A stretch of 64,000 bases of DNA. Source: Pararhodobacter zhoushanensis (GTDB lineage: Bacteria; Pseudomonadota; Alphaproteobacteria; Rhodobacterales; Rhodobacteraceae). The stretch covers positions 124,001 through 188,000 of the forward strand of contig NZ_REEZ01000005.1 of assembly GCF_003990445.1 (NCBI RefSeq), read 5' to 3'. Positions 57,765-64,000 of the stretch are shown here, in pieces (positions within the stretch are counted from its first letter, which is position 1; the number at the start of each line of letters is the position of its first letter). A model generated the notes under the pieces. That model saw nothing but the letters and a program-made list of their open reading frames with translations. It had not been told where the DNA came from and did no database searches. Position numbers and translations under genes: made by a program.

Positions 57765-58583
57765 TCAGGCAAGAAAGGATTCGATCACAACGCTGACGAG
57801 GACAAAGAACGCCACGGTCTTGATCCAGAACCACCAGCGCGCGCCGCCCGTCCCCTCGGTCGTGGCGTTGCCCAGCGAGGGCAGCCAGCGCGACAGGCCC
57901 AGAAAGGCCGCTTCGGGATGGGACACGGGCGGCTGAAACAGCGGCACATCGCGCCAGCGCAGGCCGGTGATCAGCACCGCCCCGGCAGCGAAGCCCCCGA
58001 TATGCGCCCAGAAGGCGATACTGACCTGACCGGGTTCCTCGGCCAGCGCGGCGATCAGATCCAGCACCACAGACAGACCGACGAAGACCCCCGCCGGAAC
58101 CGTCACTGGCACGCGCAGACCTACAAGGACCAACACCTGCGCGCGCGGATGCAGCAGCAGATAGGCGCCCATCACCCCCGCGATCGCCCCCGACGCGCCG
58201 ATCACCGGCACCATCGGATTGCGCGAAAACAGCGCCTCGGCCCCCGCCCCCGCCATACCGCAGAGCACGAAGAACAACGCGTAGCGTATGGGGGCCATGC
58301 TGTCCTCGATGTTGTCGCCGAATACCCAGAGCACGATCATATTGCCCGCCAGATGCAGCAGGCTGGCATGGAGGAAGATATAGCTGGCCATCTGCCCGAT
58401 GACCTCGGGCGCGCCGCCGGGGGCCTTGGTGCCGCCGATCAGATAGAGCGTCGCAGGGGTAAAGGCGAAATCCTGCCACGGGACGTTGAGCGCATAGAGG
58501 GTGACGCAGAGCGCTATGATGCCCCAGTTGACCCAGGGTGCGCGGATGTGGCGCGTCGGGTTGTGATCGGCGAGGGCAAGCAT
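57765..58583 (-). CDS. Rhomboid-family intramembrane serine protease
   Basis: A 272-aa membrane protein with about seven hydrophobic helices. The catalytic Ser is in GASGAIAGVMGAY (near residue 130) and the His in FWAHIGGFAAG (near residue 193), with the HLAGNM motif in the second helix (LHLAGNMIVLWVFGDNIED). It cleaves transmembrane segments of unknown client proteins. A C-terminal single helix (VAFFVLVSVVIESF) follows a loop. Probably co-transcribed with trhO. Confidence 0.92.
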   Translation of the reverse strand: MLALADHNPTRHIRAPWVNWGIIALCVTLYALNVPWQDFAFTPATLYLIGGTKAPGGAPEVIGQMASYIFLHASLLHLAGNMIVLWVFGDNIEDSMAPIRYALFFVLCGMAGAGAEALFSRNPMVPVIGASGAIAGVMGAYLLLHPRAQVLVLVGLRVPVTVPAGVFVGLSVVLDLIAALAEEPGQVSIAFWAHIGGFAAGAVLITGLRWRDVPLFQPPVSHPEAAFLGLSRWLPSLGNATTEGTGGARWWFWIKTVAFFVLVSVVIESFLA

Positions 58584-58612
58584 TCAGGTGCGGCTCCGGG
58601 CGGTGAGGGGGC

Positions 58613-58684
58613 AGGGGGGGCTGTCAGCCCCCCTCTTCGGCTGACGCCGAATTCACCCCCCGAGAGTATTTGAAACAAGGTGAA
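58613..58684. repeat. Composite hairpin element (copy C)
   Basis: A poly-G/poly-C hairpin with CTG/CAG next to the loop (58613-58634), then TTCGGC-TGAC-GCCGAA (58636-58651), then TTCACCCCCCGAGAGTATTT running into GAAACAAGGTGAAA. The block 58636-58660 is identical to 4081-4105. Unlike copies A and B it stands between divergent genes (rhomboid and ffh) and has only one tail. Confidence 0.65.
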
Positions 58685-58718
58685 ATCGCACGGGGGGCAG
58701 GGTTCGGGGTGGATTTTC

Positions 58719-58747
58719 TTGACTCTGCCGGGAGGCGGGCGTATCGC
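58719..58747 (+). promoter_or_regulatory. Promoter of the ffh operon
   Basis: TTGACT (58719-58724), 17-bp spacer, TATCGC (58742-58747). The predicted transcript starts near 58754 and has a leader of about 126 nt with a perfect 8-bp hairpin CCGGAAGC-CGCCT-GCTTCCGG (58762-58782). Confidence 0.6.
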
Positions 58748-58879
58748 AGCCCGGAATTCCCCCGGAAGCCGCCTGCTTCCGGTCCCATCGCTTATGCGGG
58801 GATCGCCATCCGTCAGCGCGTTGCGCCCACGGGTGCAATGCCCCGTGGCCCCGCAAGCCCGTGCCCGAAAGGACGAGCC

Positions 58880-60388
58880 ATGTTCGAGAATCTGTCCGAG
58901 CGCCTTGGCGGTGTCTTCGACCGCCTGACCAAGGCCGGTGCGCTGTCGGCGGACGATGTCTCGGCGGCGCTGCGTGAAGTGCGCACCGCGCTGCTTGAGG
59001 CGGATGTCTCGCTGCCGGTGGCGCGCGATTTCATCAAGCGGGTGCAGGTCAAGGCGACCGGCGCCTCGGTCACCAAATCGGTCACGCCGGGCCAGCAGGT
59101 CGTCAAGATCGTCCATGACGAGCTGATCGCCACGCTGCGCGGTGACGACGACCCCGGCAAGCTGAAGATCGACAACCCGCCCGCGCCGGTGCTGATGGTC
59201 GGTCTGCAGGGCTCGGGCAAGACCACGACCACCGCCAAGCTGGCGCGCCGGTTGAAAGAGCGTGAGGGCAAGCGGGTCTTGATGGCCTCGCTCGACACCA
59301 ACCGCCCGGCGGCCATGGAGCAGCTCGCGATTCTGGGCACCCAGATCGGCGTTGATACCCTGCCGATCGTCAAGGGTGAGAACGCCGTTCAGATCGCCAA
59401 ACGCGCCAAGTCGCAGGCGACGATGGGCGGCTATGACGTGTATCTCCTGGATACTGCCGGCCGTCTGCACATCGACGACGTGCTGATGGACGAGGTTCAG
59501 GCCGTCCGCGATGCCGTCAACCCGCGCGAGACGCTCTTGGTGGTCGATGGCCTGACCGGGCAGGACGCCGTCAACGTCGCCACCGAGTTCGAGGGCAAGG
59601 TCGGCATCACCGGCGTGGTCCTGACCCGGATGGACGGCGACGGGCGCGGCGGTGCGGCGCTGTCGATGCGGGCCGTGACTGGCAAGCCGATCCGTTTCGT
59701 CGGTATGGGCGAAAAGACCGATGCGCTGGAGAGCTTTGAGGCCGAGCGCGTCGCGGGCCGCATTCTGGGCATGGGCGACATCGTCGCGCTGGTGGAGAAG
59801 GCGCAAGTCACGCTGGAGGCCGAGCAGGCCGAGCGCATGATGAAGCGCTTCCAGAAGGGTCAGTTCAACATGAACGACCTGCGCCAGCAGCTGGACCAGA
59901 TGCTGAAAATGGGCGGCATGCAGTCGGTCATGGGCATGATGCCGGGCATGGGCAAGATGTCGAAACAGGCCGAGGCGGCCGGGTTCGACGACAAGATGCT
60001 CAAGCGGCAGATCGCCCTGATCGGCTCGATGACCAAATCCGAACGCGCCCGCCCCGAGATCCTGCAGGCGAGCCGCAAGAAGCGGATCGCGGCAGGCGCG
60101 GGCCTTGATGTGGCCGAGCTGAACAAGCTTCTGAAAATGCAGCGGCAGATGGCCGATGTGATGAAGAAGATGGGCAAGGGCGGCATGCTGAAACAGGCGA
60201 TGAAGTCCATGTTCGGCAAGAACCCCGACATGGCCGACATGCAAAAGCAGCTGGCCGATCCCGAGGCGATGAAAGCCGCTCAGGCCGCGATGCGCGGCGG
60301 GGCGATGTCGCGCAGCATGCCCGGGTTGCCCGGGTTGGGCGGCGGCGGGTTGCCGGGCGGTTTGTCGGGTCTGGGGCGCAAGAAGTGA
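58880..60388 (+). CDS. ffh: Signal recognition particle protein Ffh (SRP54)
   Basis: A 502-aa SRP GTPase that binds signal sequences of membrane proteins and targets ribosomes to FtsY. N domain about residues 1-85; G domain with P-loop GLQGSGKTTT (near 107), DTAGR (near 190) and TRMDGDGRGG (near 247); methionine-rich M domain from about 325, with a Gly/Met-rich C-terminal tail. The start at 58880 has AAAGGA upstream. The stop overlaps the GTG of an acetyltransferase gene by 4 nt. It heads the operon that runs to trmD. Confidence 0.97.
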   Translation: MFENLSERLGGVFDRLTKAGALSADDVSAALREVRTALLEADVSLPVARDFIKRVQVKATGASVTKSVTPGQQVVKIVHDELIATLRGDDDPGKLKIDNPPAPVLMVGLQGSGKTTTTAKLARRLKEREGKRVLMASLDTNRPAAMEQLAILGTQIGVDTLPIVKGENAVQIAKRAKSQATMGGYDVYLLDTAGRLHIDDVLMDEVQAVRDAVNPRETLLVVDGLTGQDAVNVATEFEGKVGITGVVLTRMDGDGRGGAALSMRAVTGKPIRFVGMGEKTDALESFEAERVAGRILGMGDIVALVEKAQVTLEAEQAERMMKRFQKGQFNMNDLRQQLDQMLKMGGMQSVMGMMPGMGKMSKQAEAAGFDDKMLKRQIALIGSMTKSERARPEILQASRKKRIAAGAGLDVAELNKLLKMQRQMADVMKKMGKGGMLKQAMKSMFGKNPDMADMQKQLADPEAMKAAQAAMRGGAMSRSMPGLPGLGGGGLPGGLSGLGRKK

Positions 60389-60948
60389 GCCTTGCGCAGA
60401 CCTTTGAGCAGTCGATTCCCCGGATCGAGACGCCGCGCCTGATCCTGCGTGCGCCCGGTCTGGCTGATTTCGACGGTTTCGCCGGGTATCTCGCCTCGGA
60501 CCGCTCGCGCTATACCGGCGGGCCGATGGACCGCGGTCTGGCGTGGCGCAGCTGGGGCCATGCGGTCGGCCATTGGGTGCTGCGCGGCTACGGGATCTTC
60601 GTCATCGAGGACAAGGCGACGGGCAAGGCGCTGGGGACCACGGGCCCGTGGTTTCCCGAAGGCTGGCCTGAGCCGGAACTGGCCTGGACCCTGTGGGACA
60701 CCAGCGTTGAAGGCAAGGGCATCGCCGCCGAGGCCGCTCTGGCCGGGCGTGCCTGGGCCTATGAGACGCTGGGCTGGACCACCGCGATCAGCGTGATCCT
60801 TGAGGGCAACACCCGCTCGGAAGCGCTGGCGCAACGCCTCGGCTGCGTCCGCGACGGCGGCATGACCCATCCGCAATTTGGCGCAACCTCGATCTGGCGG
60901 CACCCGGCTGCGGATGCGCAGGGCGCAGGCATGGAGGCTTACGCATGA
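60385..60948 (+). CDS. GNAT-family N-acetyltransferase (RimJ/RimL type)
   Basis: A 187-aa acetyltransferase, opening IPRIETPRLILRAPGLADFD as in RimJ/RimL-like enzymes, with the acetyl-CoA loop region around residues 105-125 (WDTSVEGKGIAAEAA) and the late strand motif ILEGNTRSEALAQRLGC. It starts with GTG within the ffh stop and ends in an ATGA overlap with the chorismate mutase gene. The target (protein N-terminus or small molecule) is unknown. Confidence 0.88.
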   Translation: MSLAQTFEQSIPRIETPRLILRAPGLADFDGFAGYLASDRSRYTGGPMDRGLAWRSWGHAVGHWVLRGYGIFVIEDKATGKALGTTGPWFPEGWPEPELAWTLWDTSVEGKGIAAEAALAGRAWAYETLGWTTAISVILEGNTRSEALAQRLGCVRDGGMTHPQFGATSIWRHPAADAQGAGMEAYA

Positions 60949-61241
60949 GCGACGATTCCCAACGCGCCGAAGAGCTGCTGCGTGAGCACCGCGAAAGCAT
61001 CGACCGGCTGGACGCCATTCTGGTCTACACGCTGGCCGAACGCTTCAAACACACGCAGGGCGTCGGGCGGCTGAAAGCCGAACACGCGCTGCCGCCGTCC
61101 GATCCGTCGCGCGAGGCGCGCCAGATCGAGCGGCTGGAATGGTTGGCCAAAGAGGCCGATCTCGACCCGGAATTTGCCAAGAAATTCCTGACGTTCATCA
61201 TCTCGGAAGTGATCCGTCACCACGAGAAGCTGCAAAACTGA
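60945..61241 (+). CDS. Chorismate mutase (AroQ type)
   Basis: A 98-aa all-helical chorismate mutase that converts chorismate to prephenate for Phe/Tyr synthesis. Typical residues are in the first long helix (HRESIDRLDAILVYTLAERF) with Arg and Asp, and Lys in VGRLKAEH. It belongs to the short AroQ class, as in many Alphaproteobacteria, where it sits between ffh and rpsP. Coupled to the GNAT gene by a 4-nt overlap. Confidence 0.9.
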   Translation: MSDDSQRAEELLREHRESIDRLDAILVYTLAERFKHTQGVGRLKAEHALPPSDPSREARQIERLEWLAKEADLDPEFAKKFLTFIISEVIRHHEKLQN

Positions 61242-61301
61242 CACCCGAATTGGCGCCGGGGGTTCCCTGCGTCCGACAAGCCATCAATAGGAGAATTCAC
61301 A

Positions 61302-61664
61302 ATGGCTACTAAAATCCGTCTCGCCCGTGGTGGCTCGAAAAAGCGCCCGTTCTACGCGATCGTCGTGTGCGACAGCCGCATGCCGCGCGACGGCCGTTTC
61401 CTGGAAAAGGTCGGCACGTATAACCCGCTGCTGGCCAAAGACAGCGAAGACCGCGTGAAGATGGACATCGAGCGCGTGCAGGCGTGGCTGGACAAAGGCG
61501 CGCAGCCGACCGACCGCGTCGTGCGCTTCCTGGAAGCTGCCGGTGTCCGCGCCAAAGTCGAGCGCAACAACCCGAACAAAGCCAAGCCGGGCAAGAAAGC
61601 CGTCGCCCGCGCGAAAGAGCGCGCCGACAAGGCTGAAGCTGCTGCCACGGCGTCGGCTGAGTAA
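61302..61664 (+). CDS. rpsP: 30S ribosomal protein S16
   Basis: A 120-aa S16 protein: [20 protein letters not shown] at the N-terminus and [13 protein letters not shown] are diagnostic. The C-terminal 35 residues form a Lys/Ala-rich tail longer than in E. coli (82 aa), common in Alphaproteobacteria. AGGAG lies 10 nt before the ATG. It is followed 4 nt later by bluB, which interrupts the usual rpsP-rimM order. Confidence 0.98.
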   Translation: MATKIRLARGGSKKRPFYAIVVCDSRMPRDGRFLEKVGTYNPLLAKDSEDRVKMDIERVQAWLDKGAQPTDRVVRFLEAAGVRAKVERNNPNKAKPGKKAVARAKERADKAEAAATASAE

Positions 61665-61668
61665 GCCG

Positions 61669-62304
61669 ATGCAGGACGGGGCGTTCAGCGAAACGTTCCG
61701 CGCGCAGCTGGCGGATCTGGTGCGGTGGCGGCGCGATGTGCGCCGCTTCCGGTCGGACCCGGTGGATGAGGACGCGTTGGAACGGTGCCTGACTGCCTTT
61801 CGTCTGGCACCCTCGGTCGGGCTGTCCGAACCCTGGCGCCTTGTCAGGGTCGAAAGCCCCGCCGCGCGGGACGCCGCCCTGCGCAACTTCAAGGCGGCCA
61901 ATACGGCCGCCTTGCAAGGTTATGAGGGCGAGCGCGCTACGCTTTATGCCGGTCTCAAACTGACCGGCATGCGCGAAGCGCCCGTTCAGCTGGCTGTGTT
62001 CTGCGACGAGAGCACGGTCAAAGGCTCGGGGCTTGGCGCGCAGACCATGCCTGAGATGCGGCGCTATTCCGTCGCGGGCGCGGTGATGCAGCTCTGGCTG
62101 ATGCTGCGCGCCGAAGGCCTGGGAATGGGCTGGGTCTCGATCCTTGACGCCGACCAGCTCTCGGCCGATCTGGGGATTGACGCCGGATGGCGGCTGGTTG
62201 CCTATCTGTGCATCGGCTGGCCTGAAACCAGCGATGACGAACCGGAACTGGAACGCGCGGGCTGGGAACAGCGCAGCCTCGCCGTGCCGATAGAACGACG
62301 ATAG
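61669..62304 (+). CDS. bluB: 5,6-dimethylbenzimidazole synthase BluB
   Basis: A 211-aa nitroreductase-fold enzyme that fragments FMNH2 with O2 to form the lower ligand of vitamin B12. It matches Sinorhizobium BluB over its length: WRRDVRRF, APSVGLSEPWRLV, GERATLYAGLKLTGMREAP, WLMLRAEGLGMGWVSI and EPELERAGW. The start at 61669 is 4 nt after rpsP, and rimM follows 8 nt later, so expression is tied to the ribosomal operon. No other cobalamin gene is in the window. Confidence 0.9.
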   Translation: MQDGAFSETFRAQLADLVRWRRDVRRFRSDPVDEDALERCLTAFRLAPSVGLSEPWRLVRVESPAARDAALRNFKAANTAALQGYEGERATLYAGLKLTGMREAPVQLAVFCDESTVKGSGLGAQTMPEMRRYSVAGAVMQLWLMLRAEGLGMGWVSILDADQLSADLGIDAGWRLVAYLCIGWPETSDDEPELERAGWEQRSLAVPIERR

Positions 62305-62312
62305 GGGTGATC

Positions 62313-62816
62313 ATGGGCGAGCGTGTCTGTGTCGGAGCGATTGCCGGAGCCTTTGGCGTCCGGGGTGAGGTGCGGCTGAAAAGCTTCTGCGCCCAGCCCG
62401 AGGCGATCGGTGCCTATGCCCCGCTTTATACCGAAGACGGCAAGCGCAGTTTTACCGTCAAGCTCGGCTCGCCGGTCCCCAATGGGTTGTCCGCGCGCCT
62501 GTCAGGCATTGCGTCGCGCGAAGAGGCTGAGGCGCTGCGTGGCACCCGGCTTTATGCCGACCGCGACAAGCTGCCCAGCTTGCCGGACGATGAATTCTAC
62601 CACGCTGATCTGATCGGCCTGACCGTGCTCGATACCGGCGGGACCGAACTGGGCCGCGTCACCTCGGTGCAGAACCATGGCGCGGGTGATCTGCTGGAAA
62701 TCCAGATCCCGGCCAAGGGCAGCGCGCTGATCCCCTTCACGCTGGCCATCGTGCCGACGGTCGATCTGGCCTCGGGCCGGGTCATCGTCGATCCGCCCGA
62801 GGGTCTGTTTGAATGA
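62313..62816 (+). CDS. rimM: 16S rRNA processing protein RimM
   Basis: A 167-aa RimM that binds S19 and helps 30S head assembly. N-terminal beta domain with VGAIAGAFGVRGEVRLKSF; the linker EFYHADLIGLTV then the PRC-barrel (LGRVTSVQNHGAGDLLEI). The ATG at 62313 is preferred to the GTG two codons upstream because GGGG lies 6-9 nt before it. The stop overlaps trmD by 4 nt. Confidence 0.96.
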   Translation: MGERVCVGAIAGAFGVRGEVRLKSFCAQPEAIGAYAPLYTEDGKRSFTVKLGSPVPNGLSARLSGIASREEAEALRGTRLYADRDKLPSLPDDEFYHADLIGLTVLDTGGTELGRVTSVQNHGAGDLLEIQIPAKGSALIPFTLAIVPTVDLASGRVIVDPPEGLFE

Positions 62817-63622
62817 GCGACGACGACACGCCCGCCCCCCGCCGCTCGCACGGGCGCGTGGCGATCAGCGTGACGGGACAGCCGCGTGACCTGATGGGCG
62901 GCCCGCCGCGCATCAAAAGCGCCTGGGCTGCCAAGATCATCACCCTTTTTCCCGATGCCTTCCCCGGTGTGCTGGGTCAGTCACTGACCGGCAAGGCGCT
63001 GGATCGGGGCCTGTGGTCGCTCGACACGCTCGATCTGCGCCCCTTTGGCGAGGGCAAGCACCGCAACGTCGACGACACGCCCGCGGGCGGTGGTGCCGGG
63101 ATGGTGCTGCGCGCCGATATCCTCGCCCGCGCGCTGCGCATGGCCGAGATCGGCACCGGACCGCGCCCGCGCTGGCCCGTGGTGTACCTCTCGCCGCGCG
63201 GCACGCCCTTTGATCAGGCGATGGCCCGCCGCTTTGCCGCTGGCGACGGCATCACGCTGCTCTGTGGCCGGTTCGAGGGTGTGGATGAGCGCGTGCTCGA
63301 ACACTTCGCGATCGAAGAGGTCTCGCTGGGGGATTTCGTCCTGACCGGCGGCGAGATCGCCGCGCAGGCGGTGCTGGATGCCACCGTCCGGCTGTTGCCC
63401 GGTGTGCTGGGCAACGCCGCCTCGACCGAGGAAGAAAGCCATTCCAGCGGGTTGCTGGAGCACCCGCAATACACCAAGCCCGCTGTGTGGGAAGGCCGCG
63501 AGATCCCGCCGGTCCTGCTGTCGGGCAACCACGCCGAGATCGCCAAATGGCGCCGCGCGCAGGCCGAGCGCATCACCCGCGAGCGCCGCCCGGATATGTG
63601 GGCGCGCCGCGAGAAGCCCTGA
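62813..63622 (+). CDS. trmD: tRNA (guanine37-N1)-methyltransferase TrmD
   Basis: A 269-aa SPOUT methyltransferase for m1G37. The deep trefoil knot includes YLSPRGTPFDQ (near residue 124), LLCGRFEGVDER (near 147) and SLGDFVLTGGE (near 168). The C-terminal part has VWEGREIPPVLLSGNH. An N-terminal extension of about 36 residues precedes the usual first strand (AAKIITLFPDAFPG); it may be real or the start may be internal, though the ATGA overlap with rimM supports it. rplS, the usual next gene, is not adjacent here. Confidence 0.96.
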   Translation: MSDDDTPAPRRSHGRVAISVTGQPRDLMGGPPRIKSAWAAKIITLFPDAFPGVLGQSLTGKALDRGLWSLDTLDLRPFGEGKHRNVDDTPAGGGAGMVLRADILARALRMAEIGTGPRPRWPVVYLSPRGTPFDQAMARRFAAGDGITLLCGRFEGVDERVLEHFAIEEVSLGDFVLTGGEIAAQAVLDATVRLLPGVLGNAASTEEESHSSGLLEHPQYTKPAVWEGREIPPVLLSGNHAEIAKWRRAQAERITRERRPDMWARREKP

Positions 63623-63625
63623 CGC

Positions 63626-64000
63626 TTAGCGCCAGATCGCCCCCTGCCGCTCGTAGCATTCCTGCGCCAGATCCATCGCGGCGGTCGAGCCGTTCAGGAT
63701 CCACTCCCGCGCCGCGTCGCCCTCAAGCGCCGCGCTGAAATAGTTCCCGTCCATCAACCGCTGCCGCATCACCTCGGTCAGCGGCTGCGCTGCCCAGCCG
63801 TGGCCGAGCAGCTCATAGGTTACCGGCAACTCCTCGCCATCAACGATGAACAGACCGGGCGCGCTTGTACTGCCCTTCTCCTCGGGCGTTTGCGGGCTGG
63901 GCACATACATCGTCCACCCCTCCAGCGCGTCGAAGCTCCGCTCCAGCAACAGCGGCCCCCCCTCTTGCAACGGGATCGTCGCCCGGCAGCCTGAAAAGCC
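63626..64000 (-). CDS. Partial gene: putative lipoprotein of unknown function
   Basis: The frame is open from the stop at 63626 to the right edge, so the start lies outside the window. The visible part begins GFSGCRATIPLQEGGP: the Cys after FSG could be a lipobox, and the following stretch reads like a mature lipoprotein. The rest contains LEGWTMYVPSPQTPEE and ends CYERQGAIWR. I do not recognise the family. It converges on trmD with 3 bp between the stops. Confidence 0.6.
   Translation of the reverse strand, partial: GFSGCRATIPLQEGGPLLLERSFDALEGWTMYVPSPQTPEEKGSTSAPGLFIVDGEELPVTYELLGHGWAAQPLTEVMRQRLMDGNYFSAALEGDAAREWILNGSTAAMDLAQECYERQGAIWR

Noticed and set aside
61560..61668. Cobalamin riboswitch upstream of bluB
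   Set aside because: There are only 4 nt between rpsP and bluB and no B12-box-like sequence inside the end of rpsP.

Overview
The window is a high-G+C chromosome segment of an alphaproteobacterium, most likely a member of the Rhodobacteraceae/Paracoccaceae (Roseobacter-Rhodobacter lineage). This rests on a cysG-DUF2849-cysI-cysH-DUF934-fpr sulfite reductase operon, an ffh-(GNAT)-chorismate mutase-rpsP-bluB-rimM-trmD operon, a cysteine-poor FYDLN-type protein, a TIGR02300/YgjP-type divergent pair, and dispersed hairpin elements ending in a TATTT tail that I associate with this group. I see no rRNA operon, CRISPR array, prophage, transposase or plasmid origin. One tRNA (Ala, GGC anticodon) is present.

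Layout. 0-8 kb: the end of hrpB, a UbiH-type hydroxylase, an amidase/beta-keto-acid cleavage enzyme pair, a GntR regulator, a YgjP-type metallopeptidase, a FYDLN protein, tRNA-Ala and a polytopic membrane protein. 8-22 kb: a catabolic island. It holds two ACMSD-type amidohydrolases around an IclR regulator, a Rieske ferredoxin plus a 110-aa unknown protein, a hotdog thioesterase, an enoyl-CoA hydratase, an orphan CoxL-type molybdenum hydroxylase subunit, and a four-gene operon (aldehyde dehydrogenase, ThDP decarboxylase, FMN L-2-hydroxyacid dehydrogenase, FAD D-2-hydroxyacid dehydrogenase) that resembles the mandelate pathway but would accept both enantiomers of a hydroxyacid.

22-37 kb: a hydroxycinnamate (ferulate/p-coumarate type) catabolic region analogous to hca of Acinetobacter and fer of Sphingobium. 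One operon encodes an ADP-forming acyl-CoA ligase, a vanillin/4-hydroxybenzaldehyde-type dehydrogenase, a hydroxycinnamoyl-CoA hydratase-lyase and a double-length acyl-CoA dehydrogenase. Beside it lie an SDR, a tripartite tricarboxylate-type transporter with two tandem binding proteins, an FMN reductase, a second hydratase-lyase and a divergent MarR regulator. A nearly identical 17-bp operator-like site lies upstream of both the ligase operon and the marR/hydratase-lyase pair, which ties the region into one predicted regulon.

36.6-43.8 kb: an aromatic-ring FAD monooxygenase with an alpha/beta hydrolase, a VOC protein, a LuxR-type regulator, a DUF475/TerC-like membrane protein with a structured leader, and a translationally coupled lipoprotein/beta-barrel pair that may be a Slam-type surface lipoprotein system. 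43.9-49.2 kb: the assimilatory sulfur operon. 49.2-58.6 kb: a cysteine-desulfurase-like enzyme, a large internally duplicated periplasmic protein, a queuosine precursor transporter, a 22-codon small ORF, arfB, a Nudix hydrolase, a phosphate transporter, trhO and a rhomboid protease. 58.7-64 kb: the ffh-rpsP-trmD translation/secretion operon, ending in a partial lipoprotein-like gene.

Non-coding structure: three copies of a composite multi-hairpin element (near 0.24, 4.1 and 58.6 kb), GTAG-type REP hairpins between convergent genes (49.2 and 56.8 kb), a 30-bp inverted repeat made of two terminators flanking the FMN reductase gene, and several palindromic operator candidates upstream of catabolic operons.
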